From Arthrobacter sp. SPG23 (GTDB taxonomy: Bacteria; Actinomycetota; Actinomycetes; Actinomycetales; Micrococcaceae): a stretch of DNA of 64,000 nucleotides. The stretch spans positions 62,001 to 126,000 of the forward strand of contig NZ_JYCN01000009.1 of the NCBI RefSeq assembly GCF_000876655.1. The letters run 5' to 3'. The position numbers were made by a program, and so were the translations under genes. Shown here one piece after another: positions 45,259 to 54,320 of this stretch (within the stretch, counting starts at the first letter, position 1; each line of letters begins with the position of its first letter). Under the pieces are notes generated by a model. The model had not been told where the DNA came from. It saw only the letters and a program-made list of their open reading frames with translations, and searched no databases.

Positions 45259-46737
45259 ATGAAGCAAACGGAAAATACACTCCCCGGTACATCGGCCCGA
45301 TCCCGGTCCGGAGGCGACGGCCCGGCCAGTGATGCCGCCAATCCCAAGGGATTCATGCGGCGGGTGGCACTGTTCTCGACATTCGGCGGGCTTCTCTTCG
45401 GCTACGACACCGGTGTCATCAACGGTGCCCTGCCGTTCATGCAGCGCGACCTCGGGCTGACGCCGCTGACCGAAGGGCTTGTCACTTCGACGCTGCTGTT
45501 CGGCGCGGCCTTCGGCGCCATCACCGCCGGCCGGCTGTCCGACCGTTTCGGCCGTCGCAGGACCATCATGGCGCTGGCGATTATCTTCGCCCTGTCCACC
45601 GTCGCCTGTTCCATGGCGCCCACCACCGAGCTGCTGGTGGCAGCCCGTACCGTCCTGGGCCTGGCGGTGGGCGGGGCATCGGTGATCGTGCCCGTGTACC
45701 TTGCGGAAATGTCGCCGGCAGCCCAGCGCGGGCGAATCGTCACGCAGAACGAGCTCATGATCGTCACGGGCCAGTTCCTGGCGTTCACGTTCAACGCCGT
45801 CCTGGGCAACGCCTTCCCGGAAGCGTCCCACGTGTGGCGCTGGATGCTGGTCATCGCAACGCTGCCCGCGGTCGTACTCTGGTTCGGCATGCTGGTGCTG
45901 CCCGAAAGCCCCCGCTGGCTGGCGTCGGCCGGACGCTTCGGCGAGGTCCTCGAGGTGCTACGAAAGACCCGTGCCACGGCCGATGTCTCCACGGAATTCG
46001 ATGAAGTGCGGCAGGCGGCCCGGGAAGACTACCAATCCAAGCTCGGCACGTTCCGGGACCTCACCGTGCCATGGATCCGCAGGATCTTCGTGGTGGGCCT
46101 GGGCATGGCGGTCATCAACCAGATCAGCGGCGTCAACGCGATCATGTACTACGGCACCTCGATCCTCTCCAGCTCCGGCTTCGGGGACCAGGGCGCCCTG
46201 CTGGCCAACGTGGTCAACGGCATCACCTCCGTGGTGGCCGTCATTGTCGGCATGTCCCTGATGACGAAGGTGCGCCGGAAGTCGATGCTGATCGTGGGCC
46301 TGGCAGGCACGGCATCTTCCCTGCTGGCCATCGGCCTGATTTCCATGCTGGTCCCGGAAGGCATCGCCCGCGGCTACCTGGTGCTGCTGTTCATGGTGAC
46401 GTTCCTGGCGTCCATGCAGTCCTGCATCGGCACGGTGACGTGGCTGACCATGTCCGAAATCTTCCCGCTGCACGTACGCGGCATCGGCATGGGCATCTGC
46501 GTGTTCGTGCTGTGGATGATCAACTTCGTGATCGGATTCTTCTTCCCGCAGATGGTCGCCTGGATCGGCGTTTCAACCACGTTCTTCATCTTCGTGGCCA
46601 TCCAGCTGGCAGCCATCGTCTGGGTGAAACGGGTGGTCCCTGAGACCAAGGACAAGAGCCTTGAGGACCTGGAGCACTACTTCAAGAACGCCGCAGTCAA
46701 GGACGCTGCGGTCAAGGACGCTGCCGGAGTCACGTAG
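45259..46737 (+). CDS. iolT: MFS myo-inositol/sugar proton symporter
   Basis: A 492-residue sugar porter with 12 helices. Sugar-porter signatures: [59 protein letters not shown] and [16 protein letters not shown]. Last gene of the iol operon, so it should import myo-inositol. The N-terminus has about 32 hydrophilic residues, and the C-terminus ends in a short tandem repeat ([15 protein letters not shown]) seen as a doubled GTCAAGGACGCTGC in DNA. A nested GC-rich terminator follows. Confidence 0.9.
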   Translation: MKQTENTLPGTSARSRSGGDGPASDAANPKGFMRRVALFSTFGGLLFGYDTGVINGALPFMQRDLGLTPLTEGLVTSTLLFGAAFGAITAGRLSDRFGRRRTIMALAIIFALSTVACSMAPTTELLVAARTVLGLAVGGASVIVPVYLAEMSPAAQRGRIVTQNELMIVTGQFLAFTFNAVLGNAFPEASHVWRWMLVIATLPAVVLWFGMLVLPESPRWLASAGRFGEVLEVLRKTRATADVSTEFDEVRQAAREDYQSKLGTFRDLTVPWIRRIFVVGLGMAVINQISGVNAIMYYGTSILSSSGFGDQGALLANVVNGITSVVAVIVGMSLMTKVRRKSMLIVGLAGTASSLLAIGLISMLVPEGIARGYLVLLFMVTFLASMQSCIGTVTWLTMSEIFPLHVRGIGMGICVFVLWMINFVIGFFFPQMVAWIGVSTTFFIFVAIQLAAIVWVKRVVPETKDKSLEDLEHYFKNAAVKDAAVKDAAGVT

Positions 46738-46753
46738 GCGTCCCTTCAGCAAG

Positions 46754-46793
46754 AAAGCCCCGCGGGCGCGCTTCGGCGCGGCGCGGGGCTTTT
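46754..46793 (+). terminator. Terminator of the iol operon
   Basis: AAAGCCCCGCG pairs with CGCGGGGCTTT, enclosing a second inner stem around CTTCGG. T-tract TTTT at the end. It lies between iolT and the convergent marR-like gene and may serve both. Confidence 0.85.
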
Positions 46794-46804
46794 GCGTTGT
46801 GTGA

Positions 46805-47254
46805 CTACACGTGTGCGTGGAGCTTCGGCAGCGCGTCCACCAGCGGGGCGAGCTCCGGGATCTCCTGCGCTTCGGCCAGGGCCCGTTCCAGCGTGGCGTC
46901 GTGGGTGGGTCGCGCCTCCTCCAGCAGCTTGATGCCGCTCTCCGTCAGTTCAGTGTAGATACCGCGGCGGTCGTCCGCGCAGAGGATGCGCGTGAGCAGG
47001 CCGCGGTCCTCGAGCCTGTTGACCAGCCTCGTGGTGGCGCTGGCGCTCAGCGCGGTGGCGCGGGCCAGCTGCTGCATGCGCATGTGCCAGCCGTCCTGCC
47101 TGCTCAGGGCATCGAGCACTGTGTACTCGACGACGGACAGCTGGGCTTCGGCTTGGAGCGAGCGTTCCAGCTCCGACTCGATCAGGCCGTGCAGGGCCGC
47201 CAGGGTGCGCCATCCCTGTGCGCGGACTTCAACGGCGTCGTCCTTGATGCCCAT
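46805..47254 (-). CDS. MarR family regulator
   Basis: A 149-residue winged-helix regulator: QLSVVEYTVLDALSRQDGWH, MQQLARATALSASATTRLVN (recognition helix region), LEDRGLLTRILCADDRRGIY (wing). The ATG at 47254 has AAGGGAAG upstream; a 37-codon upstream extension is rejected. It is divergent from an MFS efflux gene and the 165-nt gap contains GTTGC/GCAAC repeats, so it likely represses both and is relieved by a ligand exported by that pump. Confidence 0.9.
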   Translation of the reverse strand: MGIKDDAVEVRAQGWRTLAALHGLIESELERSLQAEAQLSVVEYTVLDALSRQDGWHMRMQQLARATALSASATTRLVNRLEDRGLLTRILCADDRRGIYTELTESGIKLLEEARPTHDATLERALAEAQEIPELAPLVDALPKLHAHV

Positions 47255-47309
47255 CGTGTACTTCCCTTCGAATCGCGTACCCCATGGAGATGAAACGGGG
47301 CACAACAAA

Positions 47310-47371
47310 TAATAGTTGCTTGCGCGTGGTATCTGCTTGTGCAACAATAAATAACGCGTCTGCAACTATTA
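47310..47371. promoter_or_regulatory. Candidate MarR operator region
   Basis: TAATAGTTGC (47310-47319) and GCAACTATTA (47362-47371) are perfect 10-nt inverted arms 42 nt apart; a third GCAAC in TTGTGCAACAA (47338-47348) lies between. All are in the divergent promoter gap. Confidence 0.55.
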
Positions 47372-47419
47372 GCTTACGCGCCCTGCCCCCATTCCGTACA
47401 GTTTTGAAGGAGCTCCGCC

Positions 47420-48643
47420 ATGCCTATTGGCCTGTTAGCACTAGCCCTCGGCGGGTTCGGGATCGGACTCACTGAGTTCGTGATCATGGGCCTGCTGCCT
47501 GAGGTTGCCGCCGACTTCCGCGTCAGCGAGGCCACGGCCGGCTGGCTGATCTCCGGCTACGCCCTCGCCGTCGTCGTCGGCGCCCTGCTGCTCACCGCGG
47601 CCGTGACGCGCTTCGAACGCAAGCCTGTCCTCGCCGTCCTGCTGGTGCTGTTCATCGCCGGCAACCTGGTCTCGGCCACCGCTCCCGACTACTTCATGAT
47701 GATGATCGGCCGGATTGTGGCCGCTCTGGCCCACGGCGCGTTCTTCGGCATCGGGGCCGTGGTGGCCGCGGACATGGTGGCCCCCACGAAAAAAGCGGGC
47801 GCCATCGCCATCATGTTCACCGGCCTCACCGCCGCCAACGTCCTGGGCGTCCCGTTCGGCACCATGCTCGGCCAAGCGGCCGGCTGGCGCTCCACCTTCT
47901 GGGCCATCACGGGCATCGGTGTCCTGGCGCTCATCGGCATCCTGACGCTGGTGCCCCGGACCGGGCAGGGCGACACGGCTGCCCAGGCTGCCTCCGGCGG
48001 GCTCCGCGGCGAGCTGCGCGCCTTCCGGTCCGGCCAGGTGTGGCTGTCCATCCTGGTCACCGTCCTCGGCTACGGCGGCATGTTCGGCGCTTTCACCTAC
48101 ATCGCCTACACCCTCACCGAGGTCACCGGCTTCGCGGCGTCCACCGTGCCCTGGCTCCTGATCCTCTTCGGCGTCGGGCTGTTCATCGGGAACACCGTGG
48201 GCGGGAAGGCCGCAGACCGCAATGTGGACCGCACGCTCCTGGTAGTTCTCGCCGCGCTGGTGGTGATCCTGGTGGCCTTCGCGGTGACCGCCGCTAACCA
48301 GCCCCTCACCATTGCCTCCATCGTGCTGATGGGCGGCTTCGGCTTCGCGACTGTCCCGGGGCTGCAGATGCGCGTCATGAAGTACGCCGACAGTGCCCCC
48401 ACCCTGGCCTCGGGTGCGAACATCGGCGCCTTCAACGTCGGCAACGCCCTTGGCGCCTGGCTGGGCGGCGTCACCATCACAGCGGGCCTCGGCTACACCT
48501 CGCCGATCTGGGCCGGGGCAGGGATCACCCTCCTCGGACTCGGTGTGATGGCTTTCGCCGCCGCGAAAGCCAAGCGGCAGGATCATGAACGTACGACGGC
48601 GGCCTCCGCGCCCGCTGCTGCCGAGGCGCCCCTCGGCGTCTAG
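47420..48643 (+). CDS. MFS drug/sugar efflux transporter, DHA1-like
   Basis: A 407-residue transporter with 12 helices. GLTEFVIMGLLPEVAADFRV and AAWLISGYALAVVVGA-like segments (residues 10-55) resemble the AraJ/CmlR group of DHA1 exporters; motif A is degenerate (VTRFERKPVLAVLL) and FGIGAVVAADMVAPTKKAGA follows. Function: proton-coupled export of a toxic compound or sugar; substrate unknown. It is divergent from the marR-like gene, which probably controls it. A GC-rich terminator follows. Confidence 0.87.
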   Translation: MPIGLLALALGGFGIGLTEFVIMGLLPEVAADFRVSEATAGWLISGYALAVVVGALLLTAAVTRFERKPVLAVLLVLFIAGNLVSATAPDYFMMMIGRIVAALAHGAFFGIGAVVAADMVAPTKKAGAIAIMFTGLTAANVLGVPFGTMLGQAAGWRSTFWAITGIGVLALIGILTLVPRTGQGDTAAQAASGGLRGELRAFRSGQVWLSILVTVLGYGGMFGAFTYIAYTLTEVTGFAASTVPWLLILFGVGLFIGNTVGGKAADRNVDRTLLVVLAALVVILVAFAVTAANQPLTIASIVLMGGFGFATVPGLQMRVMKYADSAPTLASGANIGAFNVGNALGAWLGGVTITAGLGYTSPIWAGAGITLLGLGVMAFAAAKAKRQDHERTTAASAPAAAEAPLGV

Positions 48644-48658
48644 CAGCCGCGGAGACGC

Positions 48659-48692
48659 GCCCCCGCGGCCCCGCCCGGCGGGGCGTGGGGGC
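48659..48692 (+). terminator. GC-rich hairpin after the MFS efflux gene
   Basis: GCCCCCGCGGCCCCGCC pairs with GGCGGGGCGTGGGGGC with minor mismatch, then CTTTCG; terminator of moderate quality. Confidence 0.7.
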
Positions 48693-48780
48693 TTTCGCAT
48701 GGCAGCGCCGGGGATGGTGGCTTGGCCGTCATCCCCGGCGTTTTTCGTGCCCGGAAATGCGATTTCACGTAAAAACATCC

Positions 48781-48827
48781 TAATGTCAGGACAAACTATT
48801 GACATTAGTGAGGCGAATCACCATGAT
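48781..48827 (+). promoter_or_regulatory. ABC-transporter promoter with GntR-type operator
   Basis: TGTCAGGACAAAC (from 48784) is followed two bases later by TTGACA (about 48799), the same composite as at iolC. TTGACA is a consensus -35 box and CATGAT (about 48822) a fair -10 at 17 nt. TAATGTC and GACATTA also form a perfect inverted repeat across the site. Confidence 0.65.
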
Positions 48828-48893
48828 CGAGGTAGACAGTCCTCCGGCGGTTGCAGAGTGGCAGCCCGGAAACTGAGATCAAAGGAGATTAAG

Positions 48894-49889
48894 GTGGCTA
48901 ATTTTTCTTGGCGCAAGGCGGCCCTTGTTGCGGCAGTGGTGCCGATGATGGCGCTAAGTGCTTGCTCCAGCACCGGCGGCAAGCCCGCCGAAACCGGTGG
49001 CGGCGCAGGCGGAGGGCAGGTCGCCGCGACCGACCGCATGAAGATCGCACTCATCACCCATGCCGCGGCAGGCGATACCTTCTGGGACATCGTCCGCAAG
49101 GGTGCAGAGGAAGCCTCCTCGAAGGACAATGTTGAGCTCCTTTACACGTCCGATCCCGAAGCCGGGCGCCAGGCCCAGCTCATCCAGCAGGCTATCGACC
49201 AGAAGGTCGACGGCATCGCGGTCACGCTCGCCAAGCCCGAAGCCCTCAAGGACTCACTGAAGAAGGCCGCCGATGCTGGCATCCCGATCGTGAGCCTCAA
49301 CGCCGGCGAGGGCGTCTCGGCGCAGTTGGGGGCGTTCACCCACTTTGGTTCGAACGAAAAGCTCGCCGGTGAGGCCGTCGGCACGCGGCTCGCGGCGGAG
49401 AATTTCAAGCACCCGGTCTGCGTGATTCAGGAGCAGGGGCATGTGGGCCTGGAAGCCCGGTGTGCCGGCGTGAAGGCTAAGGTGCCTGGAACGGAGATCC
49501 TTTACGTCGAGGGCAAAGACATGACCTCCGTCCAGTCCACCGCGACAGCCAAGCTGCAGGCGTCCAAGGACGCCGACGTCATTATCGGCCTCGGCGCCCC
49601 CATCACCCTGACTCTTCTCAAGTCGGTCACGGACGCCGGGAGCTCGGCCAAAGTGGCCAGCTTCGACCTAAATAAGGAACTGGCGCAGAAGATCTCGGAC
49701 GGCAGCGTGCTGTTCACAGTCGATCAGCAGCCGTGGCTGCAGGGCTACGGCGCAGTTGATGCGTTGTGGCAGAACAAGCGCGGCGGATTCAAGCTTGGCG
49801 GCGGTCAGTCGGTTCTGACCGGTCCGGCAATCATCGACAAGTCGAACGCGGCCGATGTTCTCAAATTCGCCGAGCAGGGTATCCGCTAA
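48894..49889 (+). CDS. Sugar ABC transporter substrate-binding lipoprotein
   Basis: A 331-residue exported binding protein of the ribose/inositol type (Peripla_BP_4). N-terminal signal WRKAALVAAVVPMMALSACS with lipobox LSAC; mature part MKIALITHAAAGDTFWDIVR, QKVDGIAVTLAKPEALKDSL, VSLNAGEGVSAQLGAFTHFG and VLFTVDQQPWLQGYGAVDAL. The GTG start is picked because AAAGGAG lies just upstream and the signal peptide begins there. With the permease and ATPase downstream it forms a full importer; the shared operator and the following dehydrogenase suggest inositols or related polyols as substrate. Confidence 0.9.
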   Translation: MANFSWRKAALVAAVVPMMALSACSSTGGKPAETGGGAGGGQVAATDRMKIALITHAAAGDTFWDIVRKGAEEASSKDNVELLYTSDPEAGRQAQLIQQAIDQKVDGIAVTLAKPEALKDSLKKAADAGIPIVSLNAGEGVSAQLGAFTHFGSNEKLAGEAVGTRLAAENFKHPVCVIQEQGHVGLEARCAGVKAKVPGTEILYVEGKDMTSVQSTATAKLQASKDADVIIGLGAPITLTLLKSVTDAGSSAKVASFDLNKELAQKISDGSVLFTVDQQPWLQGYGAVDALWQNKRGGFKLGGGQSVLTGPAIIDKSNAADVLKFAEQGIR

Positions 49890-49941
49890 TAGCCCGCTGG
49901 CCGGGCCGGCGCACGCCGGCCCGGCAGCAAGGAGAATTATC

Positions 49942-50991
49942 ATGACCATCACCCAGACACAGACAAAGACGGCGGCGCCCGACGAGCGCGTCGCCAAGCG
50001 TAGCCCGTTCCAGAAACTTCTCGGCCGTCCCGAGGTCGGAGCCCTGGTGGGCGCCATAGTACTTTTCATCTTCTTTGCCGTTGTTTCCCCCACCTTCACG
50101 CAACCCAATGCCTTCGCCACCGTGCTGTACGGCAGCTCCACCATCGGGATCATGGCGGTCGGGGTGTCGCTGCTCATGATCGGTGGGGAGTTCGACCTTT
50201 CCACAGGTGTGGCCGTGATCTCGTCGGCGCTGACGGCGTCAATGTTCAGCTGGTACTTCAGCACGAACGTCTGGGTCGGTGTCGGACTGGCTTTGCTGGT
50301 TTCCTTGGGCATCGGCTTCATCAACGGCTGGATCCTGATGAAAACTAAGCTGCCCAGCTTCATCGTCACGCTGGCTACATTCCTGATGCTGACCGGTTTG
50401 AACCTGGGCCTGACCCGCCTGATCGGCGGTTCCGTTTCCTCCCCGTCCATCTCCAACATGGACGGCTTCGCTTCGGCGCGGGCGGTCTTCGCCTCCTCGG
50501 TGAGCCTCGGCGGAGTCGAGGTCAAGATCACGGTGTTCATCTGGTTCGCGCTGGTCGCGGTGGCCACCTGGGTGCTGATGCGGACCCGGGTGGGGAACTG
50601 GATCTTCGCCGTCGGCGGTGATGCGAACGCGGCGCGTGCCGTGGGCGTGCCGGTCAAGGCCACAAAGATCGGCCTGTTCATGGCGGTCGGCTTCTGCGGC
50701 TGGATCCTGGGTATGCACAACCTGTTCGCTTTCGACACCGTGCAGTCCGGTGAGGGTGTGGGCAACGAGTTCCTCTACATCATTGCCGCGGTGATCGGCG
50801 GCTGCCTGCTGACCGGCGGTTACGGTTCGGCGGTGGGCGGCGCGATCGGCGCGTTCATCTTCGGCATGGCCAACAAGGGCATCGTGTACGCCCAGTGGAA
50901 CCCTGACTGGTTCAAGTTCTTCCTGGGCCTGATGCTGCTGCTGGCCACCATCGTCAACCTCATCGTCAAGCGCCGCGCGGAACTGAAGTAA
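49942..50991 (+). CDS. Sugar ABC transporter permease
   Basis: A 349-residue permease of the ribose type (BPD_transp_2) with 8-10 helices. Typical stretches: [60 protein letters not shown] and [20 protein letters not shown] (the contact region for the ATPase). The ATG at 49942 has AAGGAG 8 nt upstream; earlier in-frame codons are intergenic. The ATPase gene follows after 13 nt. Confidence 0.92.
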   Translation: MTITQTQTKTAAPDERVAKRSPFQKLLGRPEVGALVGAIVLFIFFAVVSPTFTQPNAFATVLYGSSTIGIMAVGVSLLMIGGEFDLSTGVAVISSALTASMFSWYFSTNVWVGVGLALLVSLGIGFINGWILMKTKLPSFIVTLATFLMLTGLNLGLTRLIGGSVSSPSISNMDGFASARAVFASSVSLGGVEVKITVFIWFALVAVATWVLMRTRVGNWIFAVGGDANAARAVGVPVKATKIGLFMAVGFCGWILGMHNLFAFDTVQSGEGVGNEFLYIIAAVIGGCLLTGGYGSAVGGAIGAFIFGMANKGIVYAQWNPDWFKFFLGLMLLLATIVNLIVKRRAELK

Positions 50992-51004
50992 GGGGCCCGG
51001 AGAA

Positions 51005-51922
51005 ATGAATGCCAAACAGATTGACCAGCAGACCCTGCTCCAGAACGAAACCGATCCGCTGACCCACACTCCGGTGCACCTGCTCTCGCTGGACAAGGTC
51101 GGCAAGCACTACGGCAACATCGTCGCCCTGACCGACGTCACCATGGCCGTGGACAACGGCCGCGTCACCTGCGTCCTGGGCGACAACGGCGCCGGCAAGT
51201 CTACGCTGATCAAGATCATCGCAGGCCTGCACCAGCACGATGAGGGCGTCCTGAAGGTCATGGGGGAGGACCGAAAGTTCACTTCCCCCCGCGACGCCCT
51301 CGACGTCGGCATCGCCACCGTCTACCAGGACCTCGCCGTCGTGCCGCTGATGCCGATCTGGCGGAACTTCTTCCTCGGCTCCGAGTTGACCTCCGGCTTC
51401 GGCCCGTTCAAGAGCATGGACGTCGAGAAGATGAAGGACATCACCAAGCACGAACTCGCCGAGATGGGCATCGACCTGCGCGATGTGGAGCAACCCATCG
51501 GCCAGCTCTCCGGCGGTGAACGCCAGTGTGTGGCGATCGCCCGTGCCGTGTACTTCGGCGCGAAGGTGCTGATCCTGGACGAGCCGACGGCGGCCCTGGG
51601 CGTGAAGCAGTCCGGCGTGGTGCTCCGCTACATCCTGCAGGCCCGTGACCGCGGACTGGGCGTCATTTTCATCACCCACAACCCGCACCACGCCTTCCCG
51701 GTAGGGGACCGGTTCCTGCTGCTCAAGCGCGGCAAGTCGATCGGCTACTACGAGAAGAAGGACATCACCCTCGACGAACTCACCGCCCAGATGGCTGGCG
51801 GCGCCGAACTGGCCGAACTCGCCCACGAGCTCGAACAGCTCGGCGGACACGGCGACGTGGTCAAGGAAGTCAAGGGCGAGGTGGCCGAGGTGGCACAGAC
51901 TACCGGCAAGGCCTACAGCTGA
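51005..51922 (+). CDS. Sugar ABC transporter ATP-binding protein (single domain)
   Basis: A 305-residue ATPase with one nucleotide-binding domain: Walker [19 protein letters not shown]-loop [20 protein letters not shown], signature [16 protein letters not shown], Walker [17 protein letters not shown] and H-loop [10 protein letters not shown]. Ribose-type importers usually have a fused ATPase of about 500 residues with two domains; this one is the short type, as in FrcA. The C-terminal 35 residues are an acidic, Glu/Val-rich tail. Two hairpins follow. Confidence 0.92.
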   Translation: MNAKQIDQQTLLQNETDPLTHTPVHLLSLDKVGKHYGNIVALTDVTMAVDNGRVTCVLGDNGAGKSTLIKIIAGLHQHDEGVLKVMGEDRKFTSPRDALDVGIATVYQDLAVVPLMPIWRNFFLGSELTSGFGPFKSMDVEKMKDITKHELAEMGIDLRDVEQPIGQLSGGERQCVAIARAVYFGAKVLILDEPTAALGVKQSGVVLRYILQARDRGLGVIFITHNPHHAFPVGDRFLLLKRGKSIGYYEKKDITLDELTAQMAGGAELAELAHELEQLGGHGDVVKEVKGEVAEVAQTTGKAYS

Positions 51923-51944
51923 ACCCTGCCCGGACAAGATGCAC

Positions 51945-51977
51945 GAGCAGGGTCAGCCCGCCGGGACGGCCCTGCTC
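51945..51977 (+). terminator. Hairpin after ABC ATPase gene
   Basis: GAGCAGGG (51945-51952) pairs with CCCTGCTC (51970-51977), 17-nt GC-rich loop, no T-run. Confidence 0.45.
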
Positions 51978-51988
51978 AGCCATGTCAT

Positions 51989-52008
51989 GACCCGGCACGT
52001 GCCGGGTC
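51989..52008. repeat. Perfect 20-bp palindrome between ABC genes and dehydrogenase
   Basis: GACCCGGCACGTGCCGGGTC is a complete palindrome 35 nt before the remnant gene start. As RNA it would form a strong stem; as DNA it could be a protein site. It is not related to the TGTCAG operators. Confidence 0.6.
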
Positions 52009-52042
52009 CAAACATTTCGGACCAATTGAAGGGACCACACCC

Positions 52043-52249
52043 TTGGCCTACATCACCCAGAACTCCGCCGGAGTTCAGGCCCCGGTGAGGACCGGAGTCA
52101 TCGGCTCCGGCTGGATGGGAGCGTTTCACGCAGAAAGCATCGCCCGGCGCGCGCTGGCGATGGCGCTGGCCTGCATCGAATCAGTAAAGCAAGGCGCCCC
52201 GGCGGCGGTGGCAGCATCAACGGTGGATTATGCAGAGGAGAAATCATGA
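52043..52249 (+). pseudogene. Internally deleted Gfo/Idh (iolG-like) dehydrogenase remnant
   Basis: A 68-codon frame keeps the start of a Gfo/Idh/MocA dehydrogenase (VRTGVIGSGWMGAFHAESIA, residues 16-35, with the NAD-binding GxGxxG) and then jumps at about residue 35 (near 52148) to the last part of such an enzyme (MALACIESVKQGAPAAVAAS), with the middle about 280 residues missing. The reading frame is kept. The joint lies in a short repeat (GCGCTGGC twice within 52150-52175). The TTG start has GAAGGGA upstream, and the end still overlaps the next gene by 4 nt. It cannot be an active dehydrogenase. Confidence 0.7.
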
Positions 52250-53280
52250 AGGACGTCATTCTTGGCCTGGTCGGAGTGGGGCGGATCGGCGTCATGCACG
52301 CCCACAACATCTCCGCGCTGAACGGGGTCCTCAACCCGGAAGGCATCAACGTCAGGCTTCGGCTCACCGACGTCGCGGAAGAGCACGCGCGGACCGTTGC
52401 GGCAGGGCTCGGCGCCGAGTTCGTTCCCTCGGTGAAGGCACTCCTGTCCTCCGGGCTGGACGGCCTGGTCATTGCCACCGGAACGGCTACCCACCCGGAA
52501 CTGATCAAGGCCGGGGTGGATGCCGGGATCCCGGTGTTCTGCGAGAAACCGGTGGCGCTGAACGTGGCGGACGCGCTGCCTGTACTGGACTACATCCGGG
52601 ACCGAAAGGGTGTGGTGCAGATCGGGCACCAGCGCCGCTTCGACGCCGGATACCTTGAAGCCCGACGCGCCTACCAGGCCGGTGAGCTGGGCTGGATCCA
52701 CTCGCTGCGGGCCGTCACGTGCGACATGGCACCCCCGCCGGTGGAGTTCCTGGCCAGCTCCGGCGGCCTCTTCCGGGACTGCTCCGTCCATGACTTCGAC
52801 ATCCTGCGCTGGCTGACCGGCCGGGAAATCGTGGAGGTGTTCGCCAAGGGCTCCAATAACGGCGACCCGGCCATCGGCGGGGTGGGGGACGTGGACACCG
52901 CGCTCGCGCTGGTGACGTTCGACGACGGCACGGTCGGGACCGTCTCCGCCACCCGGTATAACGGGGCAGGCCACGACGTCCGGCTCGAAATCCAGGGTTC
53001 CCGCCGTTCGCTGATGGTGGGGCTGGATGACAAGACGGCGATGGTATCGGCCGAAGCGGGCATCGACTTCCCGGCGGGCGAGCCGCACAAGACCTTCGCG
53101 GAACGCTTCGACCAGGCGTACCGCTCCGAGATGGCAGCCTTCGTGGAGCTGATCCTGGGCCGCCGGGAGAACCCGTGCACCCCGGAGGACGCCGTGGCCG
53201 CATCCCGGGTGGCGGACGCCGCCCAGGAATCGCTGGCAACGGGCGTCCCGGTCCGCGTGGCCCAGAAAGTGCCCCGCTGA
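52246..53280 (+). CDS. Gfo/Idh/MocA oxidoreductase, inositol-dehydrogenase-like
   Basis: A 344-residue NAD(P)-dependent oxidoreductase paralogous to iolG. VILGLVGVGRIGVMHAHNIS has the Rossmann glycines, VFCEKPVALNVADALP the EKP lysine, and FRDCSVHDFDILRWLTGREI the Asp/His pair. It probably oxidises another inositol stereoisomer or related polyol imported by the adjacent ABC system; this is inferred from context. The start overlaps the preceding remnant's stop (ATGA). It is the last gene before the convergent terminator. Confidence 0.9.
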   Translation: MKDVILGLVGVGRIGVMHAHNISALNGVLNPEGINVRLRLTDVAEEHARTVAAGLGAEFVPSVKALLSSGLDGLVIATGTATHPELIKAGVDAGIPVFCEKPVALNVADALPVLDYIRDRKGVVQIGHQRRFDAGYLEARRAYQAGELGWIHSLRAVTCDMAPPPVEFLASSGGLFRDCSVHDFDILRWLTGREIVEVFAKGSNNGDPAIGGVGDVDTALALVTFDDGTVGTVSATRYNGAGHDVRLEIQGSRRSLMVGLDDKTAMVSAEAGIDFPAGEPHKTFAERFDQAYRSEMAAFVELILGRRENPCTPEDAVAASRVADAAQESLATGVPVRVAQKVPR

Positions 53281-53332
53281 CCCCGGCGGCGCTGGTCCCG
53301 GCGGCGCTGGCCCATAGCGCCCAGCGGCAACG

Positions 53333-53373
53333 AAGAAGCCCCTGACCGGCTGAACCGGTCGGGGGCTTCTTTT
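53333..53373. terminator. Terminator between dehydrogenase and iolB
   Basis: AAGAAGCCCCTGACCGG pairs with CCGGTCGGGGGCTTCTT, loop CTGAA, then TTTCG. Convergent genes on both sides, so it is likely used in both directions. Confidence 0.88.
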
Positions 53374-53378
53374 CGTCT

Positions 53379-54281
53379 CTAGGCGGTGAAGGGCAGCCGC
53401 GGGTCCACGTCCTTGCCCTCCCAGGTCTGGCGGATCCAGCCGTGGTGCGGGTCATCGCTGATGAGCCACTCACGGACGGGACCGGGGCCGGCCATCACGT
53501 TCAGGTAGTACAGGTCGTATCCCGGGGCGGCCATTGCCGGGCCATGCCAGCCGTAAGGCACCAGGACGACGTCGCCGGTGCGGACCTCAGCCGAGACGTC
53601 GATGGGCCGCTCGTCGGAGGCGTATACGCGCTGGTAGCCGATGGCATCGCCTTGCACGCCTGAGCCGGCGGCCGGACCGTCCGGCGCTACGCGGGTCTCG
53701 AAGTAGTAGATTTCCTCGAGGTTGGTTTCGCCGTCCTTTTCCTCGTCATGCTTGTGCGGGGGATACGAGGACCAGTTGCCGGCCGGAGTGATGACTTCGC
53801 AGACGATGAAGCGGTCGGCCTCCAGCGCGGCCGGGGTACCGAAGTTGTGGACCTGCCGCGAGCAGTTGCCGGCACCCCGCAGTTCCACGGGAGTCTCGGC
53901 GGCGGTCACGAGCCGGGTCGGGTAGGACGTCTTCGCGGGAGCCGTTGCAACCGCCACCCTGCCGCCGTCCGCAGAACTGATGGTGACAGCCTTCTCCGTC
54001 CCGGAGTACAGCACATCACTGGGGCCGTGGAAAACGCTGGCCCGGCCGGCCAGCCGGAAGTCTTCGCCGTCCACCGTGGCGGTGAAGGAACCGCTGAGCG
54101 GAACCACGATCCGTTCCTCGCCGGCGGCGGGGAGTTCGACGGCGGCGCCCGCCGGCAGCGTCGCGACTTTGAGCCCGGTGTGGGCCCAGCCGTCCACGTC
54201 AAGGGCGGAATCGGACGTTCCCAGCGAGATGTCCCAGCTGCCGTCGGCGGCGGAACCCAGCGGATATACCCAGTTGGCCAT
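53379..54281 (-). CDS. iolB: 5-deoxy-glucuronate isomerase
   Basis: A 300-residue double-stranded beta-helix (cupin) enzyme that converts 5-deoxy-D-glucuronate to 5-dehydro-2-deoxygluconate. Hallmarks: NCSRQVHNFGTPAALEADRF, the metal-binding SSYPPHKHDEEKDGETNLEE, IYYFETR and VPYGWHGPAMAAPGYDLYYL, ending MAGPGPVREWLISDDPHHGW. It lies 39 nt after the GntR gene, with which it probably forms an operon, and is separated from the main iol operon by about 6 kb. Confidence 0.95.
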   Translation of the reverse strand: MANWVYPLGSAADGSWDISLGTSDSALDVDGWAHTGLKVATLPAGAAVELPAAGEERIVVPLSGSFTATVDGEDFRLAGRASVFHGPSDVLYSGTEKAVTISSADGGRVAVATAPAKTSYPTRLVTAAETPVELRGAGNCSRQVHNFGTPAALEADRFIVCEVITPAGNWSSYPPHKHDEEKDGETNLEEIYYFETRVAPDGPAAGSGVQGDAIGYQRVYASDERPIDVSAEVRTGDVVLVPYGWHGPAMAAPGYDLYYLNVMAGPGPVREWLISDDPHHGWIRQTWEGKDVDPRLPFTA

Positions 54282-54320
54282 AGATTTATTCTTTCGTTTA
54301 AGTGCTTGCTGCCGCAGCGC

